The notes: generated by a model from the sequence alone, not told the origin. A stretch of DNA of 64,000 nt from Microbacterium sp. W4I20 (GCF_030816505.1 NZ_JAUSYB010000001.1:1736001-1800000); one strand, 5' to 3'; positions 43,128 through 53,065 are shown, counted from the stretch's first letter. Translations and numbers: made by a program.

Positions 43128-43946
43128 ATGGCACTGATCCAGCCGCAGGAGTCGATGCACCCCCCCGTCGAGCGCGTGTCCGCGGGCTACTTCCGGGAGG
43201 GGTCTGACTACGCGACGTGGAGAAGTACGGGCACGAGCGACTACCTCCTGGTGCACACGGTGGAGGGAAGAGGCCGGTTCGGAACGACCGGCGACGACTT
43301 GCTCGTCGGACCGGGAGACGCCGTTCTTCTTCCTCCCGGAGTGTTGCACGACTACGGAACTGATCTCGATGCCGGGGTGTGGGAGTTCGGATTCGCGCAC
43401 TTTCGGCCTAGGACCGACTGGGTTTCGCTGATCGACTGGCCGCTGCGAGACGGGCTCGGCCTTTTGCAGACCAGCGGTGAAGTTCACACTCGCGTGAACT
43501 CGGCTCTCCTGAGGTCTGCGAGGATGCGCCAGAGCACTCTGCTGCACGCCGAGTTGTTCGCCGTCAACGCTGTTGAGGAAGCGCTGCTCTGGTTGGATAC
43601 GCAGAACACACTATCCTCCCGCACCGATGAGCGGATACTGCGTGTGATGGAGTTCATCGCGGGCAACGTCGCGGGTCTGCTTGACGTCACGCAGCTTGCT
43701 TCCGTCTCCCATCTCTCGGTGTCGCGCTTCACCCACCTCTTCACCGAGCACGTGGGGCTCAGCCCGCAACGCTACGTGGAGAGGGAAAGGATGCTCGCAG
43801 CCCAGCAACTCCTCAACCTCACCAACCGCACGGTGGCGAGCATTGCGCGAGACACTGGCTGGACAGATCCGCTGTATTTCTCGCAACGCTTCCATCGGTT
43901 TACGGGGCTAAGCCCAAGCAAGTACCGCAAGCAGGGTCGTAGGTAA
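43128..43946 (+). CDS. AraC-family transcriptional regulator
   Basis: A 272-residue activator: an N-terminal cupin-like sensor (SDYLLVHTVEGRGRFGTTGD, GPGDAVLLPPGVLHDYG) and a C-terminal double helix-turn-helix (DVTQLASVSHLSVSRFTHLF and TVASIARDTGWTDPLYFSQR, then SPSKYRKQ). The ATG at 43128 has GGGAG 8 bases upstream; a start at 43113 lacks one. The position between two GH78 genes suggests it senses L-rhamnose or a rhamnoside and activates one or both. Confidence 0.92.
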   Translation: MALIQPQESMHPPVERVSAGYFREGSDYATWRSTGTSDYLLVHTVEGRGRFGTTGDDLLVGPGDAVLLPPGVLHDYGTDLDAGVWEFGFAHFRPRTDWVSLIDWPLRDGLGLLQTSGEVHTRVNSALLRSARMRQSTLLHAELFAVNAVEEALLWLDTQNTLSSRTDERILRVMEFIAGNVAGLLDVTQLASVSHLSVSRFTHLFTEHVGLSPQRYVERERMLAAQQLLNLTNRTVASIARDTGWTDPLYFSQRFHRFTGLSPSKYRKQGRR

Positions 43947-43969
43947 CTCTCGCTACCGGAGCGGGCCAT

Positions 43970-46555
43970 TTATGCGCTGAACGAGACTCGCGAAACACCC
44001 GAGCTAACGTCGTAAGTGGAACCATCCGGCGCCAGGAATTCGGCAACGACGCCCTCGGGCACCGCAACGACCGCGCTAACGGTTCCGTCATCCACGAGAT
44101 CCCATCGGATAGCGATGCGCCCGCGAGGAGAGTCCAGCTCGGCTGCTGCCCATGTCAGCCCGCCTCCCGGCTTAGGGGCAAACCTGACGCGCTCTGCCCC
44201 AGGCGCCCGCAACTCGATTCCAGCCACCGTCGTGTGCATCCAATGGGCGACTGAACCGAGCGCATAATGGTTGAAGGACGTCATCTGGCCCGGGTTGACG
44301 CGGCCATCGACCATGAGACTGTCCCAGCGCTCCCAGATCGTGGTCGCTCCCTGGGTGACGGCGTACAGCCACGAGGGCAATTCTTCTTCCAGAAGCTGTC
44401 GGTATGCCGTGTCAACCGATCCGGTCTCCGTTAACGCCCTGGAGACTAGCGGGGTTCCCACGAAGCCGGTAGAGATACGGAAGTCCGCGTCTTCCACGAG
44501 AGCCCGCAACCGGCGTCCCGCGTGCTCGCGCTGTTCGCCGTCGACAAGTTCGAAGCAGATAAGCATGGCGTACCCGGTCTGGGACTCCTGGTGAAGCGTG
44601 CCGACGTCGTCGAGATATCGGAGCCGGATCGCTTGGGCCACTTGATCGGAAAGCCGGGAGTAGTGCTCGCTCTCCGCGACCTTTCCCAGCACCTCTGCGG
44701 TGCGGGCGAGCACTCGGCTGGACCAGGAGCAGTATGCACTCGCTACAAGATCGCGGTCCGTCATCGCCTCCGCCGGAGACTCTGGCGGGGCGGCGGGGTC
44801 GAGCCAATCCCCCAGTTGGAAGTCTCCTGTCCAAAGCCCGGCAACATCGCACCGTTCCATCATCAGGTCCACCCAGGCGCGAGCGCTGTCCCACTGCCGC
44901 ACGAGAATCTGCACGTCTCCACTCGCGAACCATAGGTCCCAGGGAACGAGCACAGCCGCATCGCCCCACGCGGCACCGGGTCGCGGTGGCGTCCACACCG
45001 CGCGACCAGGCACCGTTGGCACATACCAGGGCACAGTGCCGTCCGGCAATTGCTCGATGGCGAGGTCGCGCAACCAGCCGGCCAGCATCCCCGAGACATC
45101 GAAGAGGAAAGCAGCGGTAGGGGCGAAGACCTGGATGTCACCCGTCCAGCCGAAACGTTCGTCCCGTTGAGGACAGTCGGTGGGCACGTCAACAAAGTTG
45201 CTTCGCATCGACCAGACCACATTCTGGTGCAGCCGGTTGAGGTTCTCGTTGGAGCAAGAGAACCACCCCACCCGCTGCATTGCCGAGTGGTAGACCCGAG
45301 CGATGATGCTGAGACTATCGAGGGTGTCGGGGGAAGCCACTACCTCCGCATACCGAAAGCCGTGATACGTAAACTTCGGTTCCCACGTCACTCTCTCTGA
45401 GTCACGAAAGACGTACCTGTCGGTCGCCTTCGCCAGCCGCAGGGGACGAGTGTAGATCTCTCCGTCCTGAAGAACTTCCGCGTGCCTGATCGCCACGCTT
45501 TCTCCCCGCTGCCCGGTCGCCTGAATCACGGTACGGCCACTAAGATTCTGCCCGAAATCGACGATCATCCGATCGCGAGCTATCCGGGTGACGGATGCGG
45601 GCATGAGATCCTCGGTCGCCCTGACGGGGGGACCGTCCGGGGCAACGAGCGTGCGTGGGTCGCGTTCGCCGATCGTGACCTCACCCCAACTCGAGTCGTC
45701 GTATGTCGGCATCGACCATCCGTCGAGTTCGTCGCGAGCGTCGTATCTCTCCCCGTCGTAAATGTCAGAGAAATGAATCGGACTCGGGTGCGACCGCCAT
45801 GACGAGTCCGTCGCGGTTATTTCCTCGCGACCGTCGGCATAGCGGAGCTCAAGCTGGAGGATAAGGGAAAGATCAGATCCATAGATGTTGCGGTTGCCGC
45901 CATTGAACCCGAGGCGCCCGCGGTACCAGCCATCTCCGAGCCACGCACCCAGTGCGTTGGCCCCGGATCGCACTTGAGCGGTGACATCGTACGTGGCGTA
46001 ACGAAGACGTTCACCGTACACCGACCATCCCGGGCTCAGGGCGTCGCGACCGACACGGGCGCCGTTGAACTCAAGCTCATAGAGACCGTGGGCCGTCACA
46101 CGAAGAAGTGCCCGACTCACACCGGCACCCACCGTGAAAGTGGTGCGCAACAGGGAAGGGCGCCTGTCCGACTCAGCCTCCTCGAGCCAGCTTGCGCTGA
46201 TCGGGCACGCGACCCAGCCTGAACGGCTGGGTCCCCGCTCTATGGGGAGCGGGTCGCTCCACGGGGACGGGTCTCCGTCCTCGCCGCGCACGCGTATGCG
46301 TAGCACGTGATGTTCGCGGTGGCGGAGAGGAGCGGTCGGCCACGACACGTAAACGCGCTCGCTGGTCATCACAGGACCTGTCACGTTCACCAAACCGTCC
46401 GCACCCCGCAGCTCAAGGTCGTACGACGCCTGCTGCCATCCCATCGGCGCGGACACCGTGAAGGACAATCGCGGATTCGCCTCATCGATCCCCAGTGCGG
46501 TGTCGTGGTTCTCAACCTTCACGTTGCGCACCGCTACTGCTGCGTTCACTTTCAT
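43970..46555 (-). CDS. GH78 alpha-L-rhamnosidase (second)
   Basis: An 861-residue family-78 enzyme with full domain order: fibronectin-like start (NPRLSFTVSAPMGWQQASY), the Bac_rhamnosid_N part with GDGWYRGRLGFNGGNRNIYG, a CBM67-like beta-sandwich, and the barrel with VDVPTDCPQRDERFGWTGD (acid region). TIWERWDSLMVDGRVNPGQM and SFNHYALGSVAHWMHTTVAG follow, then the C-terminal sandwich. AGGGGA precedes the ATG at 46555. No signal peptide is present. It follows the GH20 gene by 41 bases and is probably the last gene of that operon, so it would act on imported rhamnosides together with the hexosaminidase. Confidence 0.95.
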   Translation of the reverse strand: MKVNAAVAVRNVKVENHDTALGIDEANPRLSFTVSAPMGWQQASYDLELRGADGLVNVTGPVMTSERVYVSWPTAPLRHREHHVLRIRVRGEDGDPSPWSDPLPIERGPSRSGWVACPISASWLEEAESDRRPSLLRTTFTVGAGVSRALLRVTAHGLYELEFNGARVGRDALSPGWSVYGERLRYATYDVTAQVRSGANALGAWLGDGWYRGRLGFNGGNRNIYGSDLSLILQLELRYADGREEITATDSSWRSHPSPIHFSDIYDGERYDARDELDGWSMPTYDDSSWGEVTIGERDPRTLVAPDGPPVRATEDLMPASVTRIARDRMIVDFGQNLSGRTVIQATGQRGESVAIRHAEVLQDGEIYTRPLRLAKATDRYVFRDSERVTWEPKFTYHGFRYAEVVASPDTLDSLSIIARVYHSAMQRVGWFSCSNENLNRLHQNVVWSMRSNFVDVPTDCPQRDERFGWTGDIQVFAPTAAFLFDVSGMLAGWLRDLAIEQLPDGTVPWYVPTVPGRAVWTPPRPGAAWGDAAVLVPWDLWFASGDVQILVRQWDSARAWVDLMMERCDVAGLWTGDFQLGDWLDPAAPPESPAEAMTDRDLVASAYCSWSSRVLARTAEVLGKVAESEHYSRLSDQVAQAIRLRYLDDVGTLHQESQTGYAMLICFELVDGEQREHAGRRLRALVEDADFRISTGFVGTPLVSRALTETGSVDTAYRQLLEEELPSWLYAVTQGATTIWERWDSLMVDGRVNPGQMTSFNHYALGSVAHWMHTTVAGIELRAPGAERVRFAPKPGGGLTWAAAELDSPRGRIAIRWDLVDDGTVSAVVAVPEGVVAEFLAPDGSTYDVSSGVSRVSFSA

Positions 46556-46596
46556 CGTTCCCCTCACACGAGCGGTTCCTGCGCCCACGACATGAC

Positions 46597-48159
46597 TCAC
46601 TCCACAGGTTCGAGTTGCCAAGGCTTGGGCCCTTCAAGCGGGCGGTACCGGATGCCCATCGCGTCCAGGCGCGGCAGATGCCCATCCAGGCGTGCGCGCA
46701 ACTCGCTCCAGTCCGCAGGGGCTCCTGCCCACGCCACCTCCGCCAAAGCGACGCCGCGCGGCCAGGTCATGTAGTCGGCGTGCTCTTCACTGCGAATAAG
46801 TTCAGTCCAGACCTGGAACTGCACCCCGATGATCTGGTCGCGTTCCTCACGAGTCCACTCCGACGGATTCGGGTTGAACTCCGCGACCTTCTGGATCGTG
46901 GTGGGACCCTCGGTTGCCCATCGCTCTCCTGGCTCATCGCTCTGCGCGAAGTCGAAGTAGGTGGAGTCGATCGGGGCAAGGATGACGGGGAAATTCGCGG
47001 CCGCGGCGCTACGTGCGATATCCATCCCACGCCAAGCCATAACGACTCCAGGAGCGGCCCGTCCCTCGTCATTGACGAATGCCTCGTCCCACGACACGAG
47101 GATGCGCCCCTGGGATGAGAGCCAGTCGCTCAGCCGGGTCATGAACTGGCTGAAGAGCTCTTCAACGCTGCTCAGCCCCTGCGCCCGCATGTAGTTAGTG
47201 ATCTCCTCGTTCCGCGACCACACCTCGATCAGGGTTTCGTCGCCGCCCAGATGGATCCAGGGGCCGGGAAAGAGCTCGAGAATCTCGGTGAGCAGCCGTT
47301 GGAGCTTCTGTTCCACGGCGGGAAGCGGCGAGATCATCGAGTCAAAGTTGCCCCAGCCTTCCGCGACAATCCTCTTGCCGGGCGCGCTGCCGAACTCGGG
47401 ATAGGAGGCAAGAAGTGCGGTGGAGTGCCCAGGAAGCTCGACTTCGGGAACGATAGTGATCCCCCGGTCGCTGGCGTATGCCACCATCTCCCGGATGTCG
47501 GCCTGCGAAAACTGACCGCCGTGAGGCGCGTTCTCGTAGATCCTCACCTTGAGCCACGACTTCACCTGTGTGCGGGCCCGCACAGCGCCAATCGTGTTCA
47601 GGAGCGGGAACTCTTTGCTCTCCACCCGCCACCCCTGATCGTCGGTGAGGTGCAATTGCAGTCGGTTGATCTTGTGCATGGCGAGCGCGTCGATGTAGCT
47701 CAACACGTAGCGCTTCGAGAAGAAGTGCCGCGCAACGTCGAGGAGGGCGCCTCGCCAGGCAAAGGCAGGCTCGTCTTCGATCGCGCAATAGGGCACATCT
47801 GCGCCCTCCACGCCTCTCGAGTCGAATGCCGCAGTCGGGAGAAGTTGCCGCAGCGTCTGCAGCCCATAGAAGGCGCCGTCCGCAGACGAAGCGGCCACGG
47901 TCACTCCGTCGGCAGAGCAGGTCAATGTGTACCCCTCAGAGTTCGCAATCGCAGGATCGCGGGCAACAACGAGGTGCGCGGCTTGTCGAGAGTCGACCAG
48001 GGAGATCGTTCGGAAGAAACTAGAAGTGCGTGTCAGGCGGCTTTGTTCTTCAGAATTGAACCCCTCGATGTAGACGGCAGGCTGCGCGGGAAGGGCGAAC
48101 GAGCCGTCACCCCACTCAAGCGACCGTGGGGCAGGAATGATGACGGGATGCTGAGGCAT
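46597..48159 (-). CDS. GH20 beta-N-acetylhexosaminidase
   Basis: A 520-residue cytoplasmic GH20 enzyme. After the N-terminal GH20b domain comes the barrel with AWRGALLDVARHFF, LQLHLTDDQGWR, IVPEVELPGHSTALLASYP, and the catalytic pair Asp307-Glu308 in WIHLGGDETL. The start at 48159 follows AAAGGACAG; an ATG at 48174 that overlaps the SIS-gene stop is the alternative. It should release terminal GlcNAc or GalNAc from imported glycans, and a probable amino-sugar kinase and SIS protein lie in the same locus. Confidence 0.94.
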   Translation of the reverse strand: MPQHPVIIPAPRSLEWGDGSFALPAQPAVYIEGFNSEEQSRLTRTSSFFRTISLVDSRQAAHLVVARDPAIANSEGYTLTCSADGVTVAASSADGAFYGLQTLRQLLPTAAFDSRGVEGADVPYCAIEDEPAFAWRGALLDVARHFFSKRYVLSYIDALAMHKINRLQLHLTDDQGWRVESKEFPLLNTIGAVRARTQVKSWLKVRIYENAPHGGQFSQADIREMVAYASDRGITIVPEVELPGHSTALLASYPEFGSAPGKRIVAEGWGNFDSMISPLPAVEQKLQRLLTEILELFPGPWIHLGGDETLIEVWSRNEEITNYMRAQGLSSVEELFSQFMTRLSDWLSSQGRILVSWDEAFVNDEGRAAPGVVMAWRGMDIARSAAAANFPVILAPIDSTYFDFAQSDEPGERWATEGPTTIQKVAEFNPNPSEWTREERDQIIGVQFQVWTELIRSEEHADYMTWPRGVALAEVAWAGAPADWSELRARLDGHLPRLDAMGIRYRPLEGPKPWQLEPVE

Positions 48160-48170
48160 GGGCTGTCCTT

Positions 48171-48926
48171 TCATGTTGCGATCCGACGTAGTCTTCCCGC
48201 ATAGGTCTGTTCTATTTCGAGGTTCCGCTCGTGTCCGCCCTCGACATTGGCGGAAAGGTAGAACGGGGGGAGAGTTCCGGCGGCAAGCATCGAGGTCGCC
48301 ACACGCGCAACAAGTACCTGCACTAGGTAAGCCGCGGTTATCGAGGACACGCCGCAGATTCGAGCCCCTCCCTCCAGAGGCACAATCGCATCCCCGACCG
48401 GCGCGAGATTGTCGAGCACAACCTCGGCGACCTCCGCTAGCAGACGACCCCCACTGTGTTTCGACACGGAGGTCTCGGCATGTGCGCGAGAAGTAACGGC
48501 GATAACGGGAACGCCTCGCTCGACCATGGACACGGCCATCTGTACGATGGCTCCGTTCACCCCGGAGTTGGAAAAGAGGATCATTGCGTCTCGTGGCTGC
48601 ACATCGGCCAGCTCGATCAGTCTGAGCCCTAGCCTCTCGTCGCGCTCGAGAAGCGGGTCATCCAGAACGTTGGGCGACTCGCCGCCATAGATGACCAGGT
48701 CGGATATCGCTATCCGATTAGTCGGGATCAGCCCGCCAGCACGACCAGCGATCTCCAGCGCCGATGCCTGCGAATGTCCCGTTCCGAACGCGTGGATCAC
48801 GCCGCCTCCGGAGACAACCCCAGCCAAGATCTCGGTAGCACGGCTCAGGCCGTCCTCATTCACCGCCTCAATGGAGTCGAGGCGAGTGCGTAACCCCTCT
48901 GAGTACGTATGGGAGAGCGATGTCAT
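48171..48926 (-). CDS. SIS-domain sugar-phosphate protein
   Basis: A 251-residue protein with a SIS fold: VIHAFGTGHSQASALEIAGR, AMILFSNSGVNGAIVQMAV and VPVIAVTSRAHAETSVSKHS. This subgroup (UPF0309-like) binds phosphosugars; isomerase or etherase-type activity is assumed but not shown. Beside GH20, a BadF-type kinase and an RpiR regulator, an amino-sugar phosphate ligand fits. Its stop overlaps the alternative start of the GH20 gene. Confidence 0.85.
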   Translation of the reverse strand: MTSLSHTYSEGLRTRLDSIEAVNEDGLSRATEILAGVVSGGGVIHAFGTGHSQASALEIAGRAGGLIPTNRIAISDLVIYGGESPNVLDDPLLERDERLGLRLIELADVQPRDAMILFSNSGVNGAIVQMAVSMVERGVPVIAVTSRAHAETSVSKHSGGRLLAEVAEVVLDNLAPVGDAIVPLEGGARICGVSSITAAYLVQVLVARVATSMLAAGTLPPFYLSANVEGGHERNLEIEQTYAGRLRRIAT

Positions 48927-48954
48927 GCGGTGGATCCTTTTCGTATAGTGATTG

Positions 48955-49800
48955 TCATTTGCCGGTACCAGCCGTGAGGCCGCTGATCACCTGGCGGGCC
49001 GCGATGGCGAAGAGAAGCACCAGAGGAAGGGAAACGATCACAATCGCGGCGAAGAGAGGACCGAGATCGGTTGCCCGCTCGCCGATGAAAGCGATGAGTC
49101 CCACCGGCAACGTGAGGTTGTCTTTAGTGCGCAAGAGAACCAGAGGAAAGAAGACGTCGTTCCACACGGGAGCTATCTGGATGATCGCCACCGTGGCTAC
49201 CGCGGGTCGCACAAGGGGGAACATGATGCTCCGGAACACCCTGAACTCTCCCGCGCCGTCGATTCGAGCGGCTTCGGCGAGCTCGTCGGGTAGTCGTCGG
49301 TAGAAGGGGGCCAGGATGAAGATCGAGAGCGGCAGGAGTTGCGAGGCGTAGATGAAGGCGAGCGCAGTCGGGGAGTCGACTAGTCCCAGATCGCTGAACA
49401 TCCTGAAGATCGGAACGATTCCGAGCTGGGCCGGCACGAAAAGGCCAGCGAGGAAGAATGACAGCAGCGCGGACCGGCCCCGGAAAGCAAACCGGCCCAG
49501 AGCGTACGCCGCCGTCACCGACAGAGCGAGACCGACGGTCAGGGCGAGCACCGTGACCCACACGGAGTTGAGAAAGTACACCGAGAAGTCCCCACGACTC
49601 CACGCTTCGGCGAAGTTCGCTGCGCCCGTGAGATCAGGCAGCCCGATCGGGCTCAGCGCGATCTGTGCCGTGGACCGGAAGGAATTGGATAGAACAATTA
49701 TCAGAGGCAGGGCAACCAGTGAGGCGTAGACCGCAACAAAGGCGACGGTGGGTCGCGCCCCCTTCCGAATACTCCGGCTCTTCGGATGACTGATGCTCAC
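48955..49800 (-). CDS. carbohydrate ABC transporter permease (MalG-type)
   Basis: A 281-residue CUT1 permease with helix 1 TVAFVAVYASLVALPLIIVL, EAA loop DELAEAARIDGAGEFRVFRSIMFP, and WNDVFFPLVLLRTKDNLTLPVG. The GTG start at 49800 overlaps the upstream permease stop (GTGA). It imports the substrate of the GH20/GH78 operon together with the permease and binding protein before it; no ATPase gene is present. Confidence 0.95.
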   Translation of the reverse strand: MSISHPKSRSIRKGARPTVAFVAVYASLVALPLIIVLSNSFRSTAQIALSPIGLPDLTGAANFAEAWSRGDFSVYFLNSVWVTVLALTVGLALSVTAAYALGRFAFRGRSALLSFFLAGLFVPAQLGIVPIFRMFSDLGLVDSPTALAFIYASQLLPLSIFILAPFYRRLPDELAEAARIDGAGEFRVFRSIMFPLVRPAVATVAIIQIAPVWNDVFFPLVLLRTKDNLTLPVGLIAFIGERATDLGPLFAAIVIVSLPLVLLFAIAARQVISGLTAGTGK

Positions 49801-50744
49801 AGCACCCTCTTTTCGATAGCAGCGAGTCCTCTTCGGAGCAACAGAGCGCCGCCGAAGATGAGCAGGAAGGTCATGACCGCGAGTGACGATGAGAGACCAA
49901 CAGAGTTCAGATCAGTCCCGAACGCTGTGCGGTAGAACACCAGCCCGAGCACGTCGATCACTCCTCCCGGCCCACCGTTGATACCGCCGAGCGCCAGTTG
50001 CAGGCCGAAGGCGTTGAAGCAGGAGATGAAAGTCAGTACGGTGATCGTCCCGATGATCGGCGAGATCAGAGGCAGCGTGATGAGAACGAACTGCTGCCAG
50101 CGGGATGCTCCGTCGACGCTCGCGGCAGAGTAGATCTCTTCGGGGATGCCGGCGATCGCAGCCCCGAACAGCAGCATCGGGAATCCGACCCACTGCCAGG
50201 CGTTGATGAGAATAGTGAGGGGCATCGCGAGGACCGGGTCTGAGAGCCAGGGGAATACCCAGGAGGTCAGGCCGAGAGAGTTGAAGACGAAAGCTACAGG
50301 GCCGTAGGTGGGGTTGAGCAGAATGGTCCAGATGTAGCCCACGACGAGCGGGTTCATCAGGTACGGAAGCGAGATCAGTGTCTGGAAGAAGAGCTTGACC
50401 TTGACGAGACGGTGAATCAGAACGGCCAGCAGAAGACCCGCAGTGTTCTGAACGATCATCGTGCCGATGAAGAAGGTCAGGTTGTTTCCGAAGGCTGCGG
50501 CGATCTCCGCTCGAATTCTCTCCGAGTTGAATAGCTCGACGTAGTTCTCGAGACCGAGGAAATCGCGGCGCTTGGACCCGGTCCACTCAAACACGCTGTC
50601 GAATCCCACCGACATGAGGGGCCAGATGAGCAGGGTGATGTACAAGAGCAGCGCGGGGCCGACGAACGCAGCCACGAGCAATGCCGTTCCCTGGCGACGA
50701 TGAGACTTCCGTCGTCGTGCGCTCGTGGCTGCGTTGGTTGTCAT
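49797..50744 (-). CDS. carbohydrate ABC transporter permease (MalF-type)
   Basis: A 315-residue permease: helix 1 LLVAAFVGPALLLYITLLIW, EAA loop EEIYSAASVDGASRWQQFVLITLP, and GLQLALGGINGGPGG. The ATG at 50744 lies 2 bases after the binding-protein stop and uses GGGAGG from the end of that gene; an ATG at 50762 is less likely. Confidence 0.95.
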   Translation of the reverse strand: MTTNAATSARRRKSHRRQGTALLVAAFVGPALLLYITLLIWPLMSVGFDSVFEWTGSKRRDFLGLENYVELFNSERIRAEIAAAFGNNLTFFIGTMIVQNTAGLLLAVLIHRLVKVKLFFQTLISLPYLMNPLVVGYIWTILLNPTYGPVAFVFNSLGLTSWVFPWLSDPVLAMPLTILINAWQWVGFPMLLFGAAIAGIPEEIYSAASVDGASRWQQFVLITLPLISPIIGTITVLTFISCFNAFGLQLALGGINGGPGGVIDVLGLVFYRTAFGTDLNSVGLSSSLAVMTFLLIFGGALLLRRGLAAIEKRVL

Positions 50745-50746
50745 GG

Positions 50747-52018
50747 TTAGCGCGCCTCCCATTCGACGACATTCGCCTGAATATCCGCAGCCACGGCTGC
50801 ACTGTCCGAGGCGCCCAGAAGCAATGCCTGCGCGCCGTTCATCAGTGCGGCGTACGGGGCAGGCGCGGTGACACCGAAGTAGTCGGTGACCCAGATCATC
50901 GGTACCGGGTTCGCCTGGTACATCTCGATGATTTCCTGCAGAAGCGGATCGCTTCCCGTGACTCCGATGACCGAGGAGGGCTGGTTGAGGGTGTCAGTGA
51001 AGAGTTGACCGAACTCCGGGGTGGCCATCCAAGCGAGCAGCTTCTCCGCGCCGTCCGGGTTATCTGCCCTGGCACTCATGGCGAACGACCCTTCCTCGTA
51101 GCCCCAGACTGGGTTCGCTTCCGACTCTTGGCCGGGTGCCGGGAGGGTGAAGACGCCGTAGTCCTTGTCAGGAGCGAGGTCACGCAGGGGGCTCAGGTCC
51201 CATGACCCAGCGGCATACATCGCGGCGTCCCCAGATGCGAGCATCGCGAGCGCGTCCGTGGCGGCCACTCCTCCAACCTGTTCAGGGAAGTAGGTACTCA
51301 AGGCCTTGAACTCGTCGAGGGCAGCAATGAAGTTCTTGTTGTCCCAATCGACATCGCCCTCCTGGGCTTTCGCGATGAAGTTCGCTCCACCGTAGGTGTT
51401 TCCCACCAGCGCATCGAACGGCATAGGCAGCCCGGATGCGTCCTTGCCAGAGATGGCAATCGGCACGACGCCGGAGGCGCTGATGGTTTCCAGCAACGGC
51501 TCCCAGTCGTCTATCGACGCGGGAGGTTCGACGCCGAGTTCGGCGAAGAGTCCCTTGTCGTAGTAGATGACGATGGCCTGTTGGGCGAACGGAACACCGT
51601 ACTGCACGTCGTCAACTCTGGACGCGCCGAGCGCTTCGTCGGTGAAGCTGCTCGCGAGGTCAGGGACGATAGTGTCATCGATCGCGACCAGCTGCTCCGC
51701 GGCCACATAGTTGTGCATAGCGCTGTAGGGGTGCAACATCGCGATGTCGGGCCCCTTGGTTGCAGAAAGGCCTGTCGCGAGAACGGTGGGGTACTCGGTT
51801 CCCGGGTATCCGGTGAACTCCACGGTGACTCCGGGATTCTCCTTCTCGAAGGCGTCGAATACCAGGTCCCACTGATCGGCCTGGGTGGTCTGCCAACTCC
51901 ACACCTTGATTACTTGCTCGCCACCCTCCGCTGCCGGTTGAGTACTCGACGTGCATCCGGCCAACGCGACGACGAAGACACTCGCCGTCGCGATCGCACT
52001 GATGTATCTCTTGCTCAT
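50747..52018 (-). CDS. sugar ABC transporter substrate-binding lipoprotein (family 1)
   Basis: A 423-residue lipoprotein with signal SAIATASVFVVALAGC (lipobox ALAGC) and GAAAGGAAAG before the ATG at 52018. Family-1 motifs include VWSWQTTQADQWDLVFDAFE, GPDIAMLHPYSAM and GSFAMSARADNPDGAEKLLAW. It follows the RpiR-type gene by 41 bases. Its ligand should be the oligosaccharide degraded by GH20 and GH78, possibly one with both rhamnose and N-acetylhexosamine. Confidence 0.94.
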   Translation of the reverse strand: MSKRYISAIATASVFVVALAGCTSSTQPAAEGGEQVIKVWSWQTTQADQWDLVFDAFEKENPGVTVEFTGYPGTEYPTVLATGLSATKGPDIAMLHPYSAMHNYVAAEQLVAIDDTIVPDLASSFTDEALGASRVDDVQYGVPFAQQAIVIYYDKGLFAELGVEPPASIDDWEPLLETISASGVVPIAISGKDASGLPMPFDALVGNTYGGANFIAKAQEGDVDWDNKNFIAALDEFKALSTYFPEQVGGVAATDALAMLASGDAAMYAAGSWDLSPLRDLAPDKDYGVFTLPAPGQESEANPVWGYEEGSFAMSARADNPDGAEKLLAWMATPEFGQLFTDTLNQPSSVIGVTGSDPLLQEIIEMYQANPVPMIWVTDYFGVTAPAPYAALMNGAQALLLGASDSAAVAADIQANVVEWEAR

Positions 52019-52059
52019 TGCTTTCCTTTCGAATGGATAGAACTCAGGGGGATCGATGG

Positions 52060-52974
52060 TCACGACGACGCTGGTGACCGCTCTGACTTTTTGGTGCTGG
52101 GGGAGCTGCGGCGCGAGACGAGCGCTTCAGCAGACTGCGCCAGCAGCGCGGCCGACGTAGCGACTGTCCGCTGGGCGATGAGGCTATAAAGCAGGTCAGC
52201 GACAAAGAGCTGCGCGTGCCGGACAGCCAACGACCCGTGTCGGGACTGTCCACCCTCGACATGGGTGGTGAGCACGAGGTCAGCGCGCTGGGCGAGCGGC
52301 GACCCGGGGAAGCCGGTGAGGGCGACCGTGGTGGCGCCGCGATTCTTCGCGGCCGTCAGGGTGTCCACGACTTCTGTGGTGCGGCCACTCCTGGAGATGC
52401 CCAAGAAAACGTCCCCGGGCTCGAGGATCGAAGCGCTCATGAGCGCTGCATGAGTATCTGCGAATGCCCAGCACGGACGCCCGATGCGATGGAGCCGAAA
52501 CTGCAGTTCCTGGGCCACGGTTGCGCTTCCGCCGGCACCGTAGACGTTGATTCGCTTTGCGCCGGTCATTACCTGAGCGACGTCGCTCAGCGAGGTGATC
52601 GACAGCTGCTCTGCGGTCTGCTCGAGCGCTAGAACGTCCGTACCCATGACTATCTGCGCCACTGTTGCGGCGGAGTCCCCTGGCTGGATCTCCAGCCCGA
52701 GGTCGCGGGTCCATGCTGTCTCATTCGAGCCGTACTCGGCCGCGAGCGCCAACTTGAGGGTCGCGAACCCCTTGACCCCGAGCTCTTGACTAAAGCGGGA
52801 GACGCTCGCTTTGGACACTCCGGCGAGTGCAGCTAGTTCAGCGCCGGAGCTGTTGAGCGCCAGAACCGGATCATCAAGGATCTGCTGGGCAATCGCGAGA
52901 GAGGCATCGCTCAGTCTCGGCATGATCGCTCGGATTCGTAGCGAGATACGGCTCCCGATCTCTTCCGCCCTCAT
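52060..52974 (-). CDS. MurR/RpiR-family transcriptional regulator
   Basis: A 304-residue regulator with an N-terminal RpiR helix-turn-helix (SSGAELAALAGVSKASVSRF) and a C-terminal SIS domain (RINVYGAGGSATVAQELQFR; VFLGISRSGRTTEVVDTLTA). RpiR proteins sense phosphosugars through the SIS domain. It heads the amino-sugar/rhamnoside operon and is divergent from the kinase, with a 7-3-7 palindrome between them. N-acetylglucosamine 6-phosphate is a likely effector, by analogy only. Confidence 0.93.
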   Translation of the reverse strand: MRAEEIGSRISLRIRAIMPRLSDASLAIAQQILDDPVLALNSSGAELAALAGVSKASVSRFSQELGVKGFATLKLALAAEYGSNETAWTRDLGLEIQPGDSAATVAQIVMGTDVLALEQTAEQLSITSLSDVAQVMTGAKRINVYGAGGSATVAQELQFRLHRIGRPCWAFADTHAALMSASILEPGDVFLGISRSGRTTEVVDTLTAAKNRGATTVALTGFPGSPLAQRADLVLTTHVEGGQSRHGSLAVRHAQLFVADLLYSLIAQRTVATSAALLAQSAEALVSRRSSPSTKKSERSPASS

Positions 52975-52997
52975 TGCGACCTCCTTGAACTTTATTT

Positions 52998-53014
52998 TTA
53001 CGAAGTTTTCGTAA
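52998..53014. promoter_or_regulatory. palindrome between RpiR-type gene and kinase, likely operator
   Basis: TTACGAAGTTTTCGTAA is a perfect 7-3-7 palindrome in an AT-rich patch, 24 bases from the RpiR start and 52 from the kinase GTG. It is well placed to control both divergent promoters. Confidence 0.65.
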
Positions 53015-53065
53015 GTGTGAAACTAAGTCCCAAGCGGAGTAATGTCAACCCTGAGAGGAAGACAC

